64,000 nt of DNA, from assembly GCA_025558095.1 (NCBI GenBank), contig JAIVFI010000020.1, positions 1-64,000 of the forward strand, given 5' to 3'. Shown piece by piece: positions 8,950 through 19,570 of the stretch. The translations under genes were made by a program, and so were the position numbers. The DNA comes from Hyaloraphidium curvatum (lineage: Eukaryota > Monoblepharomycota > Hyaloraphidiomycetes > Hyaloraphidiales > Hyaloraphidiaceae). The notes below the pieces were generated by a model, which had not been told where the DNA came from, searched no databases, and saw only the letters and a program-made list of their open reading frames with translations. Position 1 is the first letter of the stretch. Every line of letters begins with the position of its first letter.

Positions 8950-9668
8950 CGCTGGGAAGGGGAGGGCGGCCAGGGTCCGGGCAGATAAGCCGGTTGCGCC
9001 CCCTTGTGCGGCCGGGGGCAGCGTCTGCCCGGCTGTGGGTGCTCTTCATGGTGCGAAGAGCCGGACGGTGGCTGCGGTTAGACTCGATCACGGTTGCGGC
9101 GAGGACTGGGTGGGCGGAGGGTTCCGCCGTTGCGGTTCGCCTGACTCATTGGACTCCTTGGACTCATTGGGCTCGTTGCGCCCTGGGCATCCTGCTGGAT
9201 GTGTGCTGTAGCTAACCTGGATAATCTTACAAAATCGCATCTTTATGTTGGCCTCCTCTTTGGTCGTGAGCAACCGTCTCTCTGCGGCCGGACCTCCGGG
9301 GATGCTGCCCCGTCCTTGGGTGACTCTCCGGAAACCACCTCTCGGCCTTGCTTCGCGAATCAAGAATGCTTATTCAAAGTTTCCAGGGCGTTTCGTGTAA
9401 GGCGCGGTCTCATTCCCCGGGCGGCCATCGAAGTTCGCGGCCGGGCGGCATCCCAAGCCCCCCGATCCTTCTTCCCGCACGAAGCCCCACGCGGCTCTGC
9501 GGACTGCAGAGCGTGCTCCAGGGCCGCCTCGGACTTGCCGGCTTCCGCGCTCCCCAATTGGCTGGCCGGCCGGCCCTTGAACGCGGTATCTCCCCGGCCG
9601 CGCGCAACGGCACTCCGCCGTCGACTGTTCGCGGGATCCGCATCCCCCCGCTCCCGTACCCGCGGACG

Positions 9669-10277
9669 ATGGCGACCTCCGCCTACCCCGCCACGCCCAC
9701 CTCGCCGCGCTACTCCCGCACGCCGCTCCCCACGCGCCCGCCGCTCCCGACCCCCCCGGTCGACAGCGGCCCGTCCCCCGCCGCCATCTTCGCCTTCCGC
9801 ATCGGCGTGCCGCTCGCCATCTTTGCGCTCCTGTTCGGCGTGCTCGCGCTCTTCCGGTACAAGGCGCGGGCAAAGGTCGCGTTCGAGGGGTCGGCCCCCG
9901 CGGAGCAGGACGGCCTGAGCAGGGCGGTGTTCGGCCGCGGCCCCGCGCAGGAGGCGGGGGTGCGCGCGCGGGTGCCGTTTGCCGGACTGGGGAGGTGGTG
10001 GAGCGACAGGCGGAGGGCGAGGGAGGAGGCGCACGCGTTCGGGAGCGGGCACGGGCTCGTGACGCTGAGGGAGGGGGGGCTGCCGCAGGGGGTGGACATG
10101 CCGGGGGAACAGGGGCGTGGTGCTGGAGGGCGGGGGGATCAAGTGGAGCCGAGGAGGCCGCCGCCGGCCGCGACAAGAGACCGGGGACCAGGTCGGGCCG
10201 GGCAGCCGGCGAGGGCGGCGACGCTGGCGGCCCCTTATCCGCACGGTCCCGCTCTCGCTCGCTCGTCAACGACATGA
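9669..10277 (+). CDS. Single-pass membrane protein, tandem family member B
   Basis: 202 residues from MATSAYPATPTSPRYSRTPL. The layout matches member A: Pro/Thr-rich N-terminus (1-37), a membrane helix (about 38-60, IFAFRIGVPLAIFALLFGVL), then FRYKARAKVAFEG (compare LNLRAKVSTESG in A). A Trp/Arg-rich stretch (GLGRWWSDRRRAREEAHAF) precedes GSGHGLVTLREGGLPQGVDM. The last 60 residues are low-complexity Gly/Arg/Pro and may be out of the true frame: members A and C end soon after the motif. A small indel or a downstream intron there would change the C-terminus. Function unknown. Confidence 0.5.
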   Translation: MATSAYPATPTSPRYSRTPLPTRPPLPTPPVDSGPSPAAIFAFRIGVPLAIFALLFGVLALFRYKARAKVAFEGSAPAEQDGLSRAVFGRGPAQEAGVRARVPFAGLGRWWSDRRRAREEAHAFGSGHGLVTLREGGLPQGVDMPGEQGRGAGGRGDQVEPRRPPPAATRDRGPGRAGQPARAATLAAPYPHGPALARSSTT

Positions 10278-10727
10278 TTGCACACTTGATGGCTGCAGGC
10301 GCCGCGAGATGGCGAGCTTGTTCTTCCCGATCCCCGCCTCGGCCTACTGCGTGACACCCTGTGCCCCCGAACAGCCATCGGGCGCGACGGGCGCCGCTGG
10401 ACATCCATGCCTATGCATTTGGACCTGCTGATCTTTGTCTATCTGTGATTTTGGATCCGATAATGGCTCTGGCAACGGACGTCGGAAGATGGCCCGCGGA
10501 TCCCGCGCAACCGAGTCCTTCCGCCTCCGAGCACCCCGCCCGCGGCGCATGTAGGCGGGTCCGCCACCACCGGCCAGCTCCGATCTCTCATACACCCTTG
10601 TCACACCGCGCGTCGCCCGCGACTTATCGCCATCGCACCTGCCCTTGCGCCGAACCCCGCCGGCGGATGGCTGGGCGGCGGTCGGATCGGCAGCCGAGCC
10701 CCGACATCCTCCCTGTCCGGCCCCGGC

Positions 10728-11072
10728 ATGTCCTCCACGGCCACGGCAACGGCGCCGACGCCCACGCCCTTCCCAGCCGTGCGCCAGCCCTCCGGCGGCA
10801 TCACCGCGCGCATCGCGCTCCCCTTTGCCTTTGTCGCCCTGCTCGCCGCGCTCGTCCTGCTGGTGCTCACAAAGTCGCGGGCACGCGTGGGGGCGGAGGG
10901 CTCGCGCGCGCGGCCCTATTCCGCGTTGTGGTTTCCCTCGCGCAGGGGGGAGAAGCCCAAGGGGTGGGGCGAGCACGGGGAGGTGACTCTGGTGCAGGGG
11001 GTTGCGGTGCCGAGGGACGTCGAGGCGATGAACTCGGAGGTGGCGAGGCCGGAGCCGGCGGTCGTGAGATGA
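10728..11072 (+). CDS. Single-pass membrane protein, tandem family member C
   Basis: 114 residues from MSSTATATAPTPTPFPAVRQ. It has the same layout as A and B: a Thr/Pro-rich head, a membrane helix (about 27-49, IALPFAFVALLAALVLLVL), then TKSRARVGAEG. The tail carries GEHGEVTLVQGVAVPRDVEAM near residues 83-103, and the protein ends EPAVVR. It is the most compact member and gives the cleanest view of the core: head, helix, basic anchor, (S/E)GHG.VTL, VPR..., short tail. No domain is recognised. Confidence 0.55.
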   Translation: MSSTATATAPTPTPFPAVRQPSGGITARIALPFAFVALLAALVLLVLTKSRARVGAEGSRARPYSALWFPSRRGEKPKGWGEHGEVTLVQGVAVPRDVEAMNSEVARPEPAVVR

Positions 11073-11289
11073 CGGAGGACCGAGGACTCTTTTTTGGAGG
11101 ATTGGTCGCGTCGGACGATGTTCGAACGGACCGGTCTGCCTAGGACGCTCCGCGAATCGGGAAGATCGCCCCCGAAAGAGGGTGGTCCGCACCTGGAAGC
11201 CTCTTCTGCGGCAAAAGGGGATCCCGGGACGTGGCACGAGCGGGCAATGGCAAGCGCACGCATCACATCTCGTCGCCGGCGGGCTCCAT

Positions 11290-11720
11290 TCTTGGTCTGC
11301 TGCCATGGAAATCCTCCTCTCCAGCACATGGTCCACCAGGCCCGCGCGCCTATTTCCACCGTCGACACCCCGATGGATGAGGTGCCTCCGGCATCGAGCT
11401 CCGTGAAACGGCACCATCAGCGAGCGGAGATCCGACCAACGGGATCCGGCTATGCCTGGGGGAACAGCGACCCGAGATCGCTTGTCTCGGGGGGCGGCGC
11501 CACCGGAGGCGGCAGCCAGGCGCAAAAACACGAGGGAGAGGTAGAAGTCGCGGCGCCCGGATAAGCAATTGGATAATCAACGCAGAGATCCATTGGTGTC
11601 AAGAGGAGGAATGCGCCGGCCTAGAACAAGCCCTGTCCAGGAGCAACCGCAGCACCGCGGGGTCCAGGTCCACGACGCGAAAAGTAGCACTCGCGCCCCA
11701 GCAGCGAAGCAAAAGCCAAG
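11290..11720 (-). pseudogene. Heavily decayed family relic (copy 5)
   Basis: On the minus strand, short blocks appear in family order but in different frames: DPAVLRLLLDRACSRPAHSS (compare NPGVLRLLLD..LVRADASLL), then RRDFYLSLVFLRLAAASGGA (compare GRRDLFLSLRL..SRLAA..GGA), then GLVDHVLE (compare GLMDDVLE). Stops and indels interrupt throughout and no usable ORF remains. The boundaries are approximate. The order of blocks on one strand makes chance unlikely. Confidence 0.5.
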
Positions 11721-11742
11721 GTGCTTGACGATCATGAGCTCC

Positions 11743-12757
11743 TCAAACGAGCTCTGGCGCCTTCTCCCGGCTCGCAAGGTACTCGTACCCGTACTCCTTC
11801 AGCATGAACGCGGTCGACAGCATCACCGCATTGGCCGGGATCGCGCGGGCCATGCACGCGCTGAACCCGCGCGTGAACCTCCGCCAGCCGCCCTCGGCGT
11901 AGAGCTTCCGGAACGCGTCCGCCATCCCCGCGTACTTCTTCTTCCCCGGGGTCATGCTGTCCCCCTGCAGCGCGGACTTGACCACGTCCAAGGGGTAGGT
12001 CACGGCCCAATAGAGCACGCCCCCGATGGAGCCGGCGACCATGGTGGCCGGCAGGCCGATCTTGGACGGGTCCATGCCGCGGTGCTTGGCCCACTCCCGG
12101 CGCGAGGCCTCGAAGGCGCCGATGTGGAAGAAGCCCGAGATGGTGTTGCGGAGGATGTGCGGGGCAAAGCCCGTGTAGAGGGAGAGGAAGCCGTACTTTC
12201 GCGGCGCGCGGGCGACAAAGTCGATCACGTTCCTGAACTCGGGCACGTAGCCGGGGATGCTCTTCTGCTTCACGATCTCGACCTGCATCTGGCTGCTGGC
12301 CACGTTGATTGGGGCCTCGAGGAGCGTGCCCGCTGCCCACGAGAGCGAGCCGCCGATGCCGTAGTCGATGTAGGAGAGTTTCCCGTCCGCCCGGGGGAAG
12401 AAGCTACCGTGCCGGGCCACGTAGGCCAGGTAGGCCGAGTTCCCGAGGAAGATGGAGGTCCGGAAGGGCAGCTGCATCACCAGCGGTGCCGTGACGCCGG
12501 TGTAGAACCCGCGGATGCCCTCCCACTTTGCCGTCTTGATAACGGCGTCGGCGAGCCCGTTGTAGATGTTGTTGGGGGGCGACGGCTGGGTCTGCATGCG
12601 GACCTTGATTGTTTCCATCGGGTAGCCGACTGGAGAGTCACAGCGGGTGAGCGAGACGGCGAGCAGGAGACGCGGGGAGCGGAACGGGCCACGCACCCAG
12701 AATGACGGCCAGCCCGGCCACCGTGCCACTTCCGAGTTCCACTGCAAGCTTGTCCAT
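11743..12757 (-). CDS. Mitochondrial carrier family (SLC25) transporter, one intron
   Basis: 315 residues. Exon 1 (12697-12757) encodes MDKLAVELGSGTVAGLAVIL. The intron at 12630-12696 (67 bp, GTGCGT...CTCCAG) joins it to VGYPMETIKVRMQTQ, restoring the first carrier signature P-x-[DE]-x-x-[KR]-x-[KR]. Later repeats show EAPINVASSQMQVEIVKQ and YPLDVVKSALQGD (third signature), with GFYTG, SLYTGFAPHILRN and RFTRGFSACMARAIPANA at the family's matrix-helix positions. The length is standard for six-helix carriers. The inner mitochondrial membrane is the expected location. Motifs such as ARAIPANA point to the carnitine/ornithine/basic amino acid branch, but the substrate cannot be fixed from sequence alone. 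Confidence 0.85.
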
Positions 12758-13237
12758 GGCGAGGGCGGGGGAGATTCGCGTCCGGGGAACGGTCTAGGCG
12801 ACTCCGGAGCGGGGGGCAGGCCAGGGTCTCCCGCGGTCAAGAGTCCGTGGAGAAGGCCTGAGCTCGCGGGATGAAGGAGCCGCGGCAGTAAATGCTCCGG
12901 TGTCACGGGGATGCGCTCTCCTGGCGTGTCTCTGTGTGTGGAGGACGGGGCAGGCGGGCGCAAAGGCGGCGGAGTGGCGCCACCGCGCGGACACCGGCGG
13001 CAAATCACGGTCAGTGGCTCAGGTCGAAAGCACCGCCAGGGAGGATCTGAGTTCGAGAATCGAGAGATTCACGCTTCAGATTCACCAGCCTTTCATTGGA
13101 AGACGACTACGTTGTCCATCCGCATCCCAGACCTTGCCATTCGCCATCTGACGAAGCGAGCAATCGGCCACGCGCCACTCCGCAAACTCGTCTCGCGTCT
13201 CAAGAAAATGCCGCTCCACTAAGGGGACCGGCCAGAG
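12758..13237. other. Intergenic, nothing recognised
   Basis: About 480 bp between the carrier start and the end of family relic copy 6. Open frames here are short, GC-driven and without domains or paralogues. It should hold the carrier promoter; I see no clear element. Confidence 0.4.
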
Positions 13238-13994
13238 CTAGCGCAGCATCTCGATCTAGCCCTCGAACATGATTTCCTGCGCCAGCTCCGGAGGAAGGCC
13301 ACCGATCGACCCGTTGGCGATCCACCTCCTCCACCTCGCGACCTCGAGCACGTCGTCCATCAAAGTACGGTACCGATTCTCCCCGCCGCCGCGCAGCGCC
13401 TTGCGCAGGACGCTGCTCGGCCCCCGAGCCCCATAGAACAGCAGGAGGAGCACGAGCCAGCGGACCCGCGCAGGGGTGAGCTTCGCCTCGCATCCGGCGG
13501 AGATGAGCGCCGCGAGATCGGTGCATCCGGCGCCGGCGCCACCCGTGATCCCCGCGACGCGGGCGAGGACGAGCCGCGCGGAGAAGAAGACGCTGCGGAG
13601 GGCGCGGAAGCCGCCGCCTGTGAGGTAGGGCAGAGCGCCGCCACCGAGGTCCAGGCAGGTGGAGACGAGCGCGGCGTCGGCGTCGACGATGCCGCGGTCC
13701 AACATCTCGAAGTAGATAGTAGGCTCCCTCCAATAATCCAAGGCACGGTTCCGAATCAAGAGAAGGACATCGCGCGGCCATGTGCTCGTCGTTCCGGGAA
13801 AAATCGTGAAACATCCTGCAGGAATGGCGCGCCGTCGCGTAGCAAGGGTCCTGCGACTCGAGAACGTAACCGAAATGAGCTCTCCATGTTACTTGGGTGG
13901 GTCCTTGGCCGAGTTGTTCCCCTCCAGGAGCGAAACTTTGTAGTTTGGGATTATCGTGGAGCTGGCCATCAACATTCGCCAAGAACGCGAGCAC
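13238..13994 (-). pseudogene. Rearranged family fragment with late nonsense codon (copy 6)
   Basis: The minus strand from 13994 gives MLAFLANVDGQLHDNP (compare YLAVLANQDIETHDP), then jumps to GPTQVTWRAHF and a blurred HDF segment; the intervening 80 or so family residues are gone. From about 13759 a clean frame runs: VDADAALVSTCLDLGGGA, SARLVLARVAGITGGAG, VRWLVLLLLFYGARG, DVLEVARWRRWI, SIGGLPPELAQEIMFEG. It ends at TAG 13256-13258, precisely where paralogues have TGG (Trp of TWIEML). IEMLR and the ancestral TAG (13238-13240) follow in frame. The N-terminal ankyrin-like part is missing. Confidence 0.65.
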
Positions 13995-14094
13995 GTCCCT
14001 CGCGATCCTCCGAGAAACACGTCCTGTGCGCCAGTCTCCTTTTTACGCGTTACTTTTCATTCTCTCGAACGTCCCCGATTTGGTGCACGCCAGG

Positions 14095-14762
14095 ATGGCC
14101 CGGCACCGCCCCTCGCCCCCCCGCTTCCTCCCCCTCCTCGCGCTCCTGCTCGCCGTCCTCCTCGCCTCCCCAGCCCTGCGTTCCCCTTTCTCGGGATCAC
14201 GAACGGGCCTCGTGCTATTTGCCGCGGCGGATGACACGGCCGACGCGTCCGCCGAGCCCGGGTCGGCAGCGGAAGCGCTGAGCGAGGAGGCCGTCTCCAA
14301 GATGAAGATCAAGGAGCTCAAAGCGGGTCTCTCTCTCCCTTCCATTCCATTCCGCGGCTAATTGTTTTATGTAACAGAAATTCCTCGCCGACAGGGGGCA
14401 GGCCTGCGCCGGCTGCGCCGAGAAGCGGGACTACGTCGAGGTGGCGCTCGCCGCGCGGGAGCTCCCCATCGTCGAGCGGCCGCCGGAGCCGGAGAAGCCG
14501 AGGGCGTCGCCCGAGATGAACGAGGACGAGAACAAGGTGATAGAGGAGCTGTTGGGTGGGTCCCTTCCGTCATGCCGGTCGCGGCTTTAGCGCTCACCCA
14601 GGTACCGCGCCAGCCAAGATGAAGCAGAGCGGCCAGCCCATGCCCAAGATCCTGCGGGCCGAGGACATCGCCAAGATGGCGGGGGACAAGGAAAAGTTCG
14701 CCAGGTTCATGGCCCAGGACGGCGGCGGGGCGGCGGGGAACCAGGAGCGGGACGAGCTCTGA
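14095..14762 (+). CDS. ER-resident SAP/MANF-like protein with C-terminal RDEL, two introns
   Basis: 188 residues. Exon 1 (14095-14322) encodes a signal peptide (FLPLLALLLAVLLASPA) and EEAVSKMKIKELK. Exon 2 (14378-14555) continues KFLADRGQACAGCAEKRDYV. Exon 3 (14602-14762) ends QERDEL, an ER-retrieval signal. KELK.FL..RG..C.GC.EK.DYV is the C-terminal SAP-like module with CxxC found in MANF/CDNF and related ER proteins. Intron 2 (14556-14601) is GT-AG. Intron 1 (14323-14377) must use a GC donor to keep the frame and the family motif; the nearby GT at 14327 breaks both. The expected role is in the ER lumen, in protein folding or stress, by family. It converges on the hydrolase gene 53 bp away. 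Confidence 0.72.
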
Positions 14763-14815
14763 GCGGGGCGGCGGGAACACCTTCTCCAACGAACCACATG
14801 GAATGGATAAACAAA

Positions 14816-15971
14816 TCACGCCTGGAACAGCCTGCCGACGAGCTCCACCATCCTCTCCGGGTCGGACATGAACACGTCGTGCCCCGCGCCCTCGACCGAC
14901 ACCAGCTCCGCGTTGGGCGCCAGCGCGAGCAGCTTGCGGTGTAGCTCGTAGGGCACCACAGTGTCCTCGGTGCCCCAGATGACCAGTGTGCGGTACGGCC
15001 GGTCGGCCAGCTTCCTGAACTGCTCGATCCGGGGAAAGGGTCAGCGGCGTCCCGCAGCCGTCCAGCCCAGCACCACCCACCGTCTCTTCCTGCCCGCTGA
15101 CAACCCCGTCCGACACGGATCTTAGCAGCGCCCTCGTGTACCCCTTGTGCAGCCTCATCTGCAGGTCCTGAAGCTCGTTGGCCTGCCTCACGGCCGGGTG
15201 CATCGCTGCCTCCGCTGCCGAGTAGCCCCCGCGGGACTTGAACGCCGCCGCCAATATCGGAGTAAAGTTATCCACCAGGAATGCGCCGAGGTATGGGGTG
15301 GAGAGCAGGCTCAGGCCGCCGGAGGGGGCCAAAAGGCCAGCGGGGGCAACCAGGGCGAGCTGCTTTACGCGCTCGGGGCGGGTGACGGCGTAGTGTGCCG
15401 CTACGGGCCCTCCCATGCTGATTCCAAGCGCAGTAAAGCCGTTCTTAAAGTGCTGCTCGGCGCGGGGCAGCGAGGAGAGCAGCTCGTCGAGCATCCCACC
15501 GTAGAGCTTCAGGTCGTACGGCCCGCCGTTGGACGCCCCGTCCGTCCTTCCCCGCCCATAGTGGTCGAAGATGAGCACCAGCAGATTGGGTCGGGAAGCC
15601 GATATTTTCGACAGGACCTCGGCATAGGGCGGCGAGGGCGTCGATATCCCGTGGACAATCACCAGCATCCCCTCGTCCGAGCTGTCCGGCGGCGACAGCG
15701 GATCCGCCGCCTTCCCGCCCTTGAACAGGTTGAAGTGCACCCTGCCCCGGCTCAGCCACGCGTAATGCGAGCCCGGGAGCGCGTCGGCGGGGTACAGCCG
15801 CTCGAGGAGGGCGCGGTCGGCGGGGGAGAGGTCGGCAAAGGCGGGGTCGTCCGGCTTGGGGAGGCCCGGCGCCGGGACGGTGGGGAGCAGGGCGCGGAAG
15901 GCATAGAGGCCCGCAAAGGCGAGGGCAGTGCCCGCTGCCACGTAGGACACGCGTTCGGCCGTCGTCGGCAT
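14816..15971 (-). CDS. Alpha/beta hydrolase, membrane-anchored, one intron
   Basis: 364 residues. An N-terminal hydrophobic segment (residues 8-28, VSYVAAGTALAFAGLYAF) suggests a membrane anchor. The fold signatures follow: LVIVHGIST (oxyanion loop, about 103), FDHYGRGRTDG, GISMGG nucleophile elbow (Ser about 169), VAPAGLLAP. The intron at 15020-15080 (61 bp, GTGGGT...GAGCAG) joins EET to FRKLADRPYRTLVIWG. Exon 2 then supplies the acid in GTEDTVVP and the catalytic His in EGAGHDVF. Length and layout fit lipase/esterase-type serine hydrolases (monoglyceride lipase-like). The substrate is unknown. Confidence 0.82.
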
Positions 15972-16146
15972 AGTTTTGTTGGTCGGACCCTGATCGGTCG
16001 CGATTCGCGCGCCTCATTTCCTTCCCCGCCGACAGTCGGCGACCGAATGCTTGCAGCCAGGGACTGTTCCGGCACAAGAAACACATTGAATCGATTGACA
16101 GTCCGTGATCCATAGATACATGGTGGTTTCCGGCACCGCTGCGTTC

Positions 16147-17606
16147 TTACCTGTCCTTCAGCAGTGCCATCCACGCCTCGAACATGATCGCTCGCCCCAG
16201 CTCGGGCGGCAGCCCCCCGATCGCCCCCGTCGCGACCCACCGCTTCCACCGTGCGACTTCGAGCACGTCGTCCATGAGCCGCCGGTACCCGCAGGCGGCG
16301 CCCACCAGCGGCCCTCGGCGGCGCCACCCGGCCGGCCTGCGGGGGCCGAACGAGAGCAGGAGGAGAAGGTAGCTCCGCCACCTGACTGGCTGCATCCGCT
16401 CGTCGCGCCGCGAGTCGACGATGAAGAACGGGCCGGTGGGGTGGCCGCCGACCTCGACCTCGACCGGGCCGGCGAGCATCCGCACGAGCTGGGCGAGCTC
16501 ATCGGTGTAGGCCTCGCTGTCGTTGCTACCGGAAGACATGCGTTCAAGAAGCAGCTTTAGGGAGAGGAACAGGTCCCGCCTTCCCTGGTAGGTCGAGATG
16601 TACTTTACAGCCGGTTCGTCGAGGTCCAGGATCGAGTGCACCAAGGGGAACCCGCATTCGACGCATCCCAAATCGAGGAAAAGCTTGTAGACGGCCGGGT
16701 TCCTCCAGGTCTTCAGCGCGTGGGGCCGCATCCACAGCGCAACTTCCCTCCGCACCACCCCGTCGCCCCCGAAAAAGTCCTCGAGCATGCGCAGAAAGTA
16801 TCGCGACCCCAGAGCCTGGCCCGGCCACTTGGTGAGGGGCTCGAAGAACCGCATCCACGTCCTGGCGGTGGGCCCATGGCCGTGGGACCTCATCGCGCGG
16901 TACGTCGTCCAGTAGCCCCAGTTGACGAGCAGAGGCGTAGCCAACGGATCGCCCTCGAACGTCTTTTCGTCGTCGGCGCTCGCAAGCTGGTCCCAGAGCA
17001 CCGGGTAGCGGGGAAACCTCGCAAACAGCTTGCAAAACAGGACGTCGAAGCAGCGCCGGCACGCATCCTCGCTCCGCCCGAGGTCCGCCGCCGACATCCC
17101 CGTCCAGGAGGCGTATCCCTCGTCGGGATCGTGCGTCTCGATGTCCTGGTTGGCAAGCACGGCGAGGTACCGCTTTGCGCCCTCGCGGTCGTCCAGCGAC
17201 GCCAGCCAGCCGTCCCCCGGGTCCGAGGACTCCAGCCTCGCCGCGTTGTCGAGCATCCACGCGAGCGTGGGGTGGGCAAAGTGCTCCAGGGCGGCGCGGA
17301 ACGCGTCGCCGAGGTGGAACGGGCCCACGAGCTCCGCCCACGCCGCGAGGAAGCCGGCGTGCCCGCCCGCGGCGGCGAGGTCCGTCGGCGACCAGTCTTG
17401 CGCCCGCGCGCCCTCCGGCTTGGGCCACGCCGGGTTCGAGAAGCGGGCACCGCGGATCGCGGAAAGGCAGGCGGTGCGCGCCGCGCCGTCGGCGCGGACG
17501 CGAGCAGTTCCCGCAGCGGGTCGCCGGAGCCGCTCACGGCAGCGGCCAGCACGGCATTGTCGGTTTCCAGGACGCGGTTCGCGAGGCGGCGGAGGGCGAT
17601 GGACAT
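16147..17606 (-). CDS. Ankyrin-like/F-box-like family protein, copy 7, N-terminal frameshift
   Basis: From ATG at 17606 the frame reads MSIALRRLANRVLETDNAVL, ASGDPLRELLASAPTA-like, then departs. A one-base shift near 17470-17500 moves to the frame that stays open to TAA at 16147-16149 (about 440 codons). That frame holds WSPTDLAAAGGHAGFLAAWA, ALEHFAHPTLAWMLDNAARL, YPVLWDQL, HGHGPTARTWMRFF, SRYFLRMLEDFFGG, GRRDLFLSLKLLLERM and DVLEVARWKRWV. The tail is AIGGLPPELGRAIMFEAWM and ends LLKDR rather than EMLR. This copy has an insertion (EVEVGGHPTGPFFIVDSRRD) before the WRSYLLLLLSFG helix. It is either a pseudogene by one indel or an intact gene with a base-call error. Confidence 0.65.
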
Positions 17607-17804
17607 GTTTGACCGGGGGTTCCGGGTGCGGTTCGGTTTCGGGGACAAGGGGAAGGGCGGCTGGCTGGCCGGAGCTAGAGCTCCCGCCCAGGCGATCACA
17701 ATAAATAGGTGCTTCGGACGCGAGCCGCGCCATGATTTGCCTGTTTCGGCAAGGCACTTCTCGCCAGACGCCGTGGTCTCGCCCAAGCGAACGGATCCAT
17801 CATG

Positions 17805-18826
17805 TTACATGAGCTTGATCATGAACCCCGTGTCCCCCACCTCTTTGATCCTCTCCTCCGTATACGCCGTCGTGGGGTGCGCCCTGACCATCCCATCAAC
17901 GTACTCGGCGTCCTTCCCTATCAATATCCTCCACCTGCCCTGCTCCACCCCGTCCAGGATCTCCACGGCCGCCTGCTCCGCCGAAACCGGCGCGTTGTCC
18001 ACGAAGGCCTTCTGCAGCGGCGGGGCAGCTTCCATCCCGGTGACGATCGAGGCGTTGCCGACGATGCCGGTGCCGATGTATCCGGGCATCACGAGGTGCG
18101 CGGTGACGTGGGGCGCGTGGGTGCGGAGGTCGAGGAGGAGGGATTCGGTGAACCCGCGGACGGCGAACTTGGCTGTTGCGTCTAGAGTGCACGGGGGTAT
18201 TAGGCTGCTCGGAGGCGGGAATCTTGATCCCGACCAGCAGGGGCAAGGAGAGCTACCCACATGCGGACTGCGGCCCTCCCGGGTAGATCGGGGAAACCGC
18301 CCAGAACCCGTTCACGCTCGACGTGTTCACGATCTTGGCTTCCTTGGCCTTGACAAGATCCCCGATGAAGGTGCGGCAGCCGTAATAGACCCCGAAGAAG
18401 TCGATGTTGAAGGTCCTGTCCCATTCCGCGCGCGAGCTCGACATGAAGGAGAACCCGCCGCCGACGCCTGCGTTGTTGAAGAGCATGTTGATCTGAATCC
18501 AATTGAGGAGGAAGGTTCGATGGCGTGAATTGGGGAATACTACGCGTCGTCCCCGGGGTGTCTCCCACCTCGCGCTCCGCCCCGTGCTCCTCCAACACCT
18601 CGCTCCGGAACCTCGCCCAGTCACTTTCCACGCCCACATCGCACACATGCCCGGTGACCTTTCCGTTTCCCGCCTTCTTGGCCTCGCCCAGCGCCCCCGA
18701 TACGCGGTCTTTGGAAATGTCGCAGAAGGCGACGCTCGCCCCGCGCTTGAGGAGGTGGCGGACGAGGTGCAGGCCCATGCCCGAGGCCCCGCCCGAGACG
18801 ATTGCGAACTTGTTTACGAGGGACAT
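17805..18826 (-). CDS. Short-chain dehydrogenase/reductase (SDR), two introns
   Basis: 288 residues in three exons (18569-18826, 18261-18492, 17805-18181). Introns are 18493-18568 (76 bp) and 18182-18260 (79 bp), both GT-AG. Exon 1 has the cofactor motif SGGASGMGLHL (about 9-19) and CDISKDRV. Exon 2 starts INMLFNNAGVGGGF (the NNAG strand) and includes IVNTSSVNGFWA with the catalytic Ser. The exon 2/3 splice rebuilds the YATAK active-site Tyr/Lys (a T from exon 2 plus AC from exon 3), followed by FAVRGFTESLLLDL and VMPGYIGTGI. This is a classical SDR of normal length. The substrate is undetermined. It is divergent from the 18964 gene with 137 bp between starts. Confidence 0.85.
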
Positions 18827-18963
18827 TGCGCGGGGAGGAGAGGATGGCAGTCGGGATTTGGGCTCGACAGTGGAGGCAAGGAAGTGAGGAAGTGATCCCG
18901 CCCGCCTTGTCGGTAAACAAGTTCTGAGTGTCCCCCGCGAGTCCACCGCGCCCGCCGCGAACC

Positions 18964-19458
18964 ATGGCCGCCGCCGCGGCATTGCCCGACCACGTGCGGG
19001 TGCTGCGTGCGCTGGGCGGCGCAACCGACGGCCCCGCCGTGCTGGTCGCGCGGCCGCGGCGCACCGGCGCGCTCTTCCGCCACGTGCCGTGCCGCGGCGC
19101 GCGGTGCGGGGCGGACCTCAAGGACGCGATCGCGCGCGAGCTCGGCCTCCCGAGGCTGCACCGGGCGCACCTCGATCTGCGGCGGCTGCCCGGCACGGGA
19201 CCCCCCGGGGAGCGCGACGTCGCATTGCTCGACGGTCTGCAGGGCGCCTGGACGCTGGCCCTGCCCGGGGGCTACTTCCCCGAGAAGGTGCTCGACGCCG
19301 ACCCCTTCCCCGATCCCTCGCGGGCCTTGGGCCACGGCTCCTTCCTCGTCGCGGCCATCGAACCCGAGTGGTCGTGGAAGCTCATGGCCGCGGACATGGC
19401 GTGCGACTTGGGAATCCCCGTTTATGAGCCGTTGTACGACAGGTGTTACGGCTCCTGA
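18964..19458 (+). CDS. Hypothetical protein
   Basis: 164 residues from MAAAAALPDHVRVLRALGGA, with a good start context. The sequence is compact and non-repetitive: ADLKDAIARELGLPRLHRAH, DVALLDGLQGAWTLALPGGY and a C-terminal WSWKLMAADMACDLGIPVYE. There is no signal peptide or membrane span. The LKDAIARELGL and strand-like segments suggest a small alpha/beta fold, possibly ubiquitin-like, but I do not recognise it. A spliced extension beyond 19458 is possible. Confidence 0.45.
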   Translation: MAAAAALPDHVRVLRALGGATDGPAVLVARPRRTGALFRHVPCRGARCGADLKDAIARELGLPRLHRAHLDLRRLPGTGPPGERDVALLDGLQGAWTLALPGGYFPEKVLDADPFPDPSRALGHGSFLVAAIEPEWSWKLMAADMACDLGIPVYEPLYDRCYGS

Positions 19459-19570
19459 AATCTGCCCCGGGTGCGCCGGTTCATAGAGGGGCCAGCATGG
19501 GGAGCACACATCAGATCCGTTCAGGTGGTCCACGTCATCGGTCAACAAACCCCAGAGTGCGAAAGGAACC

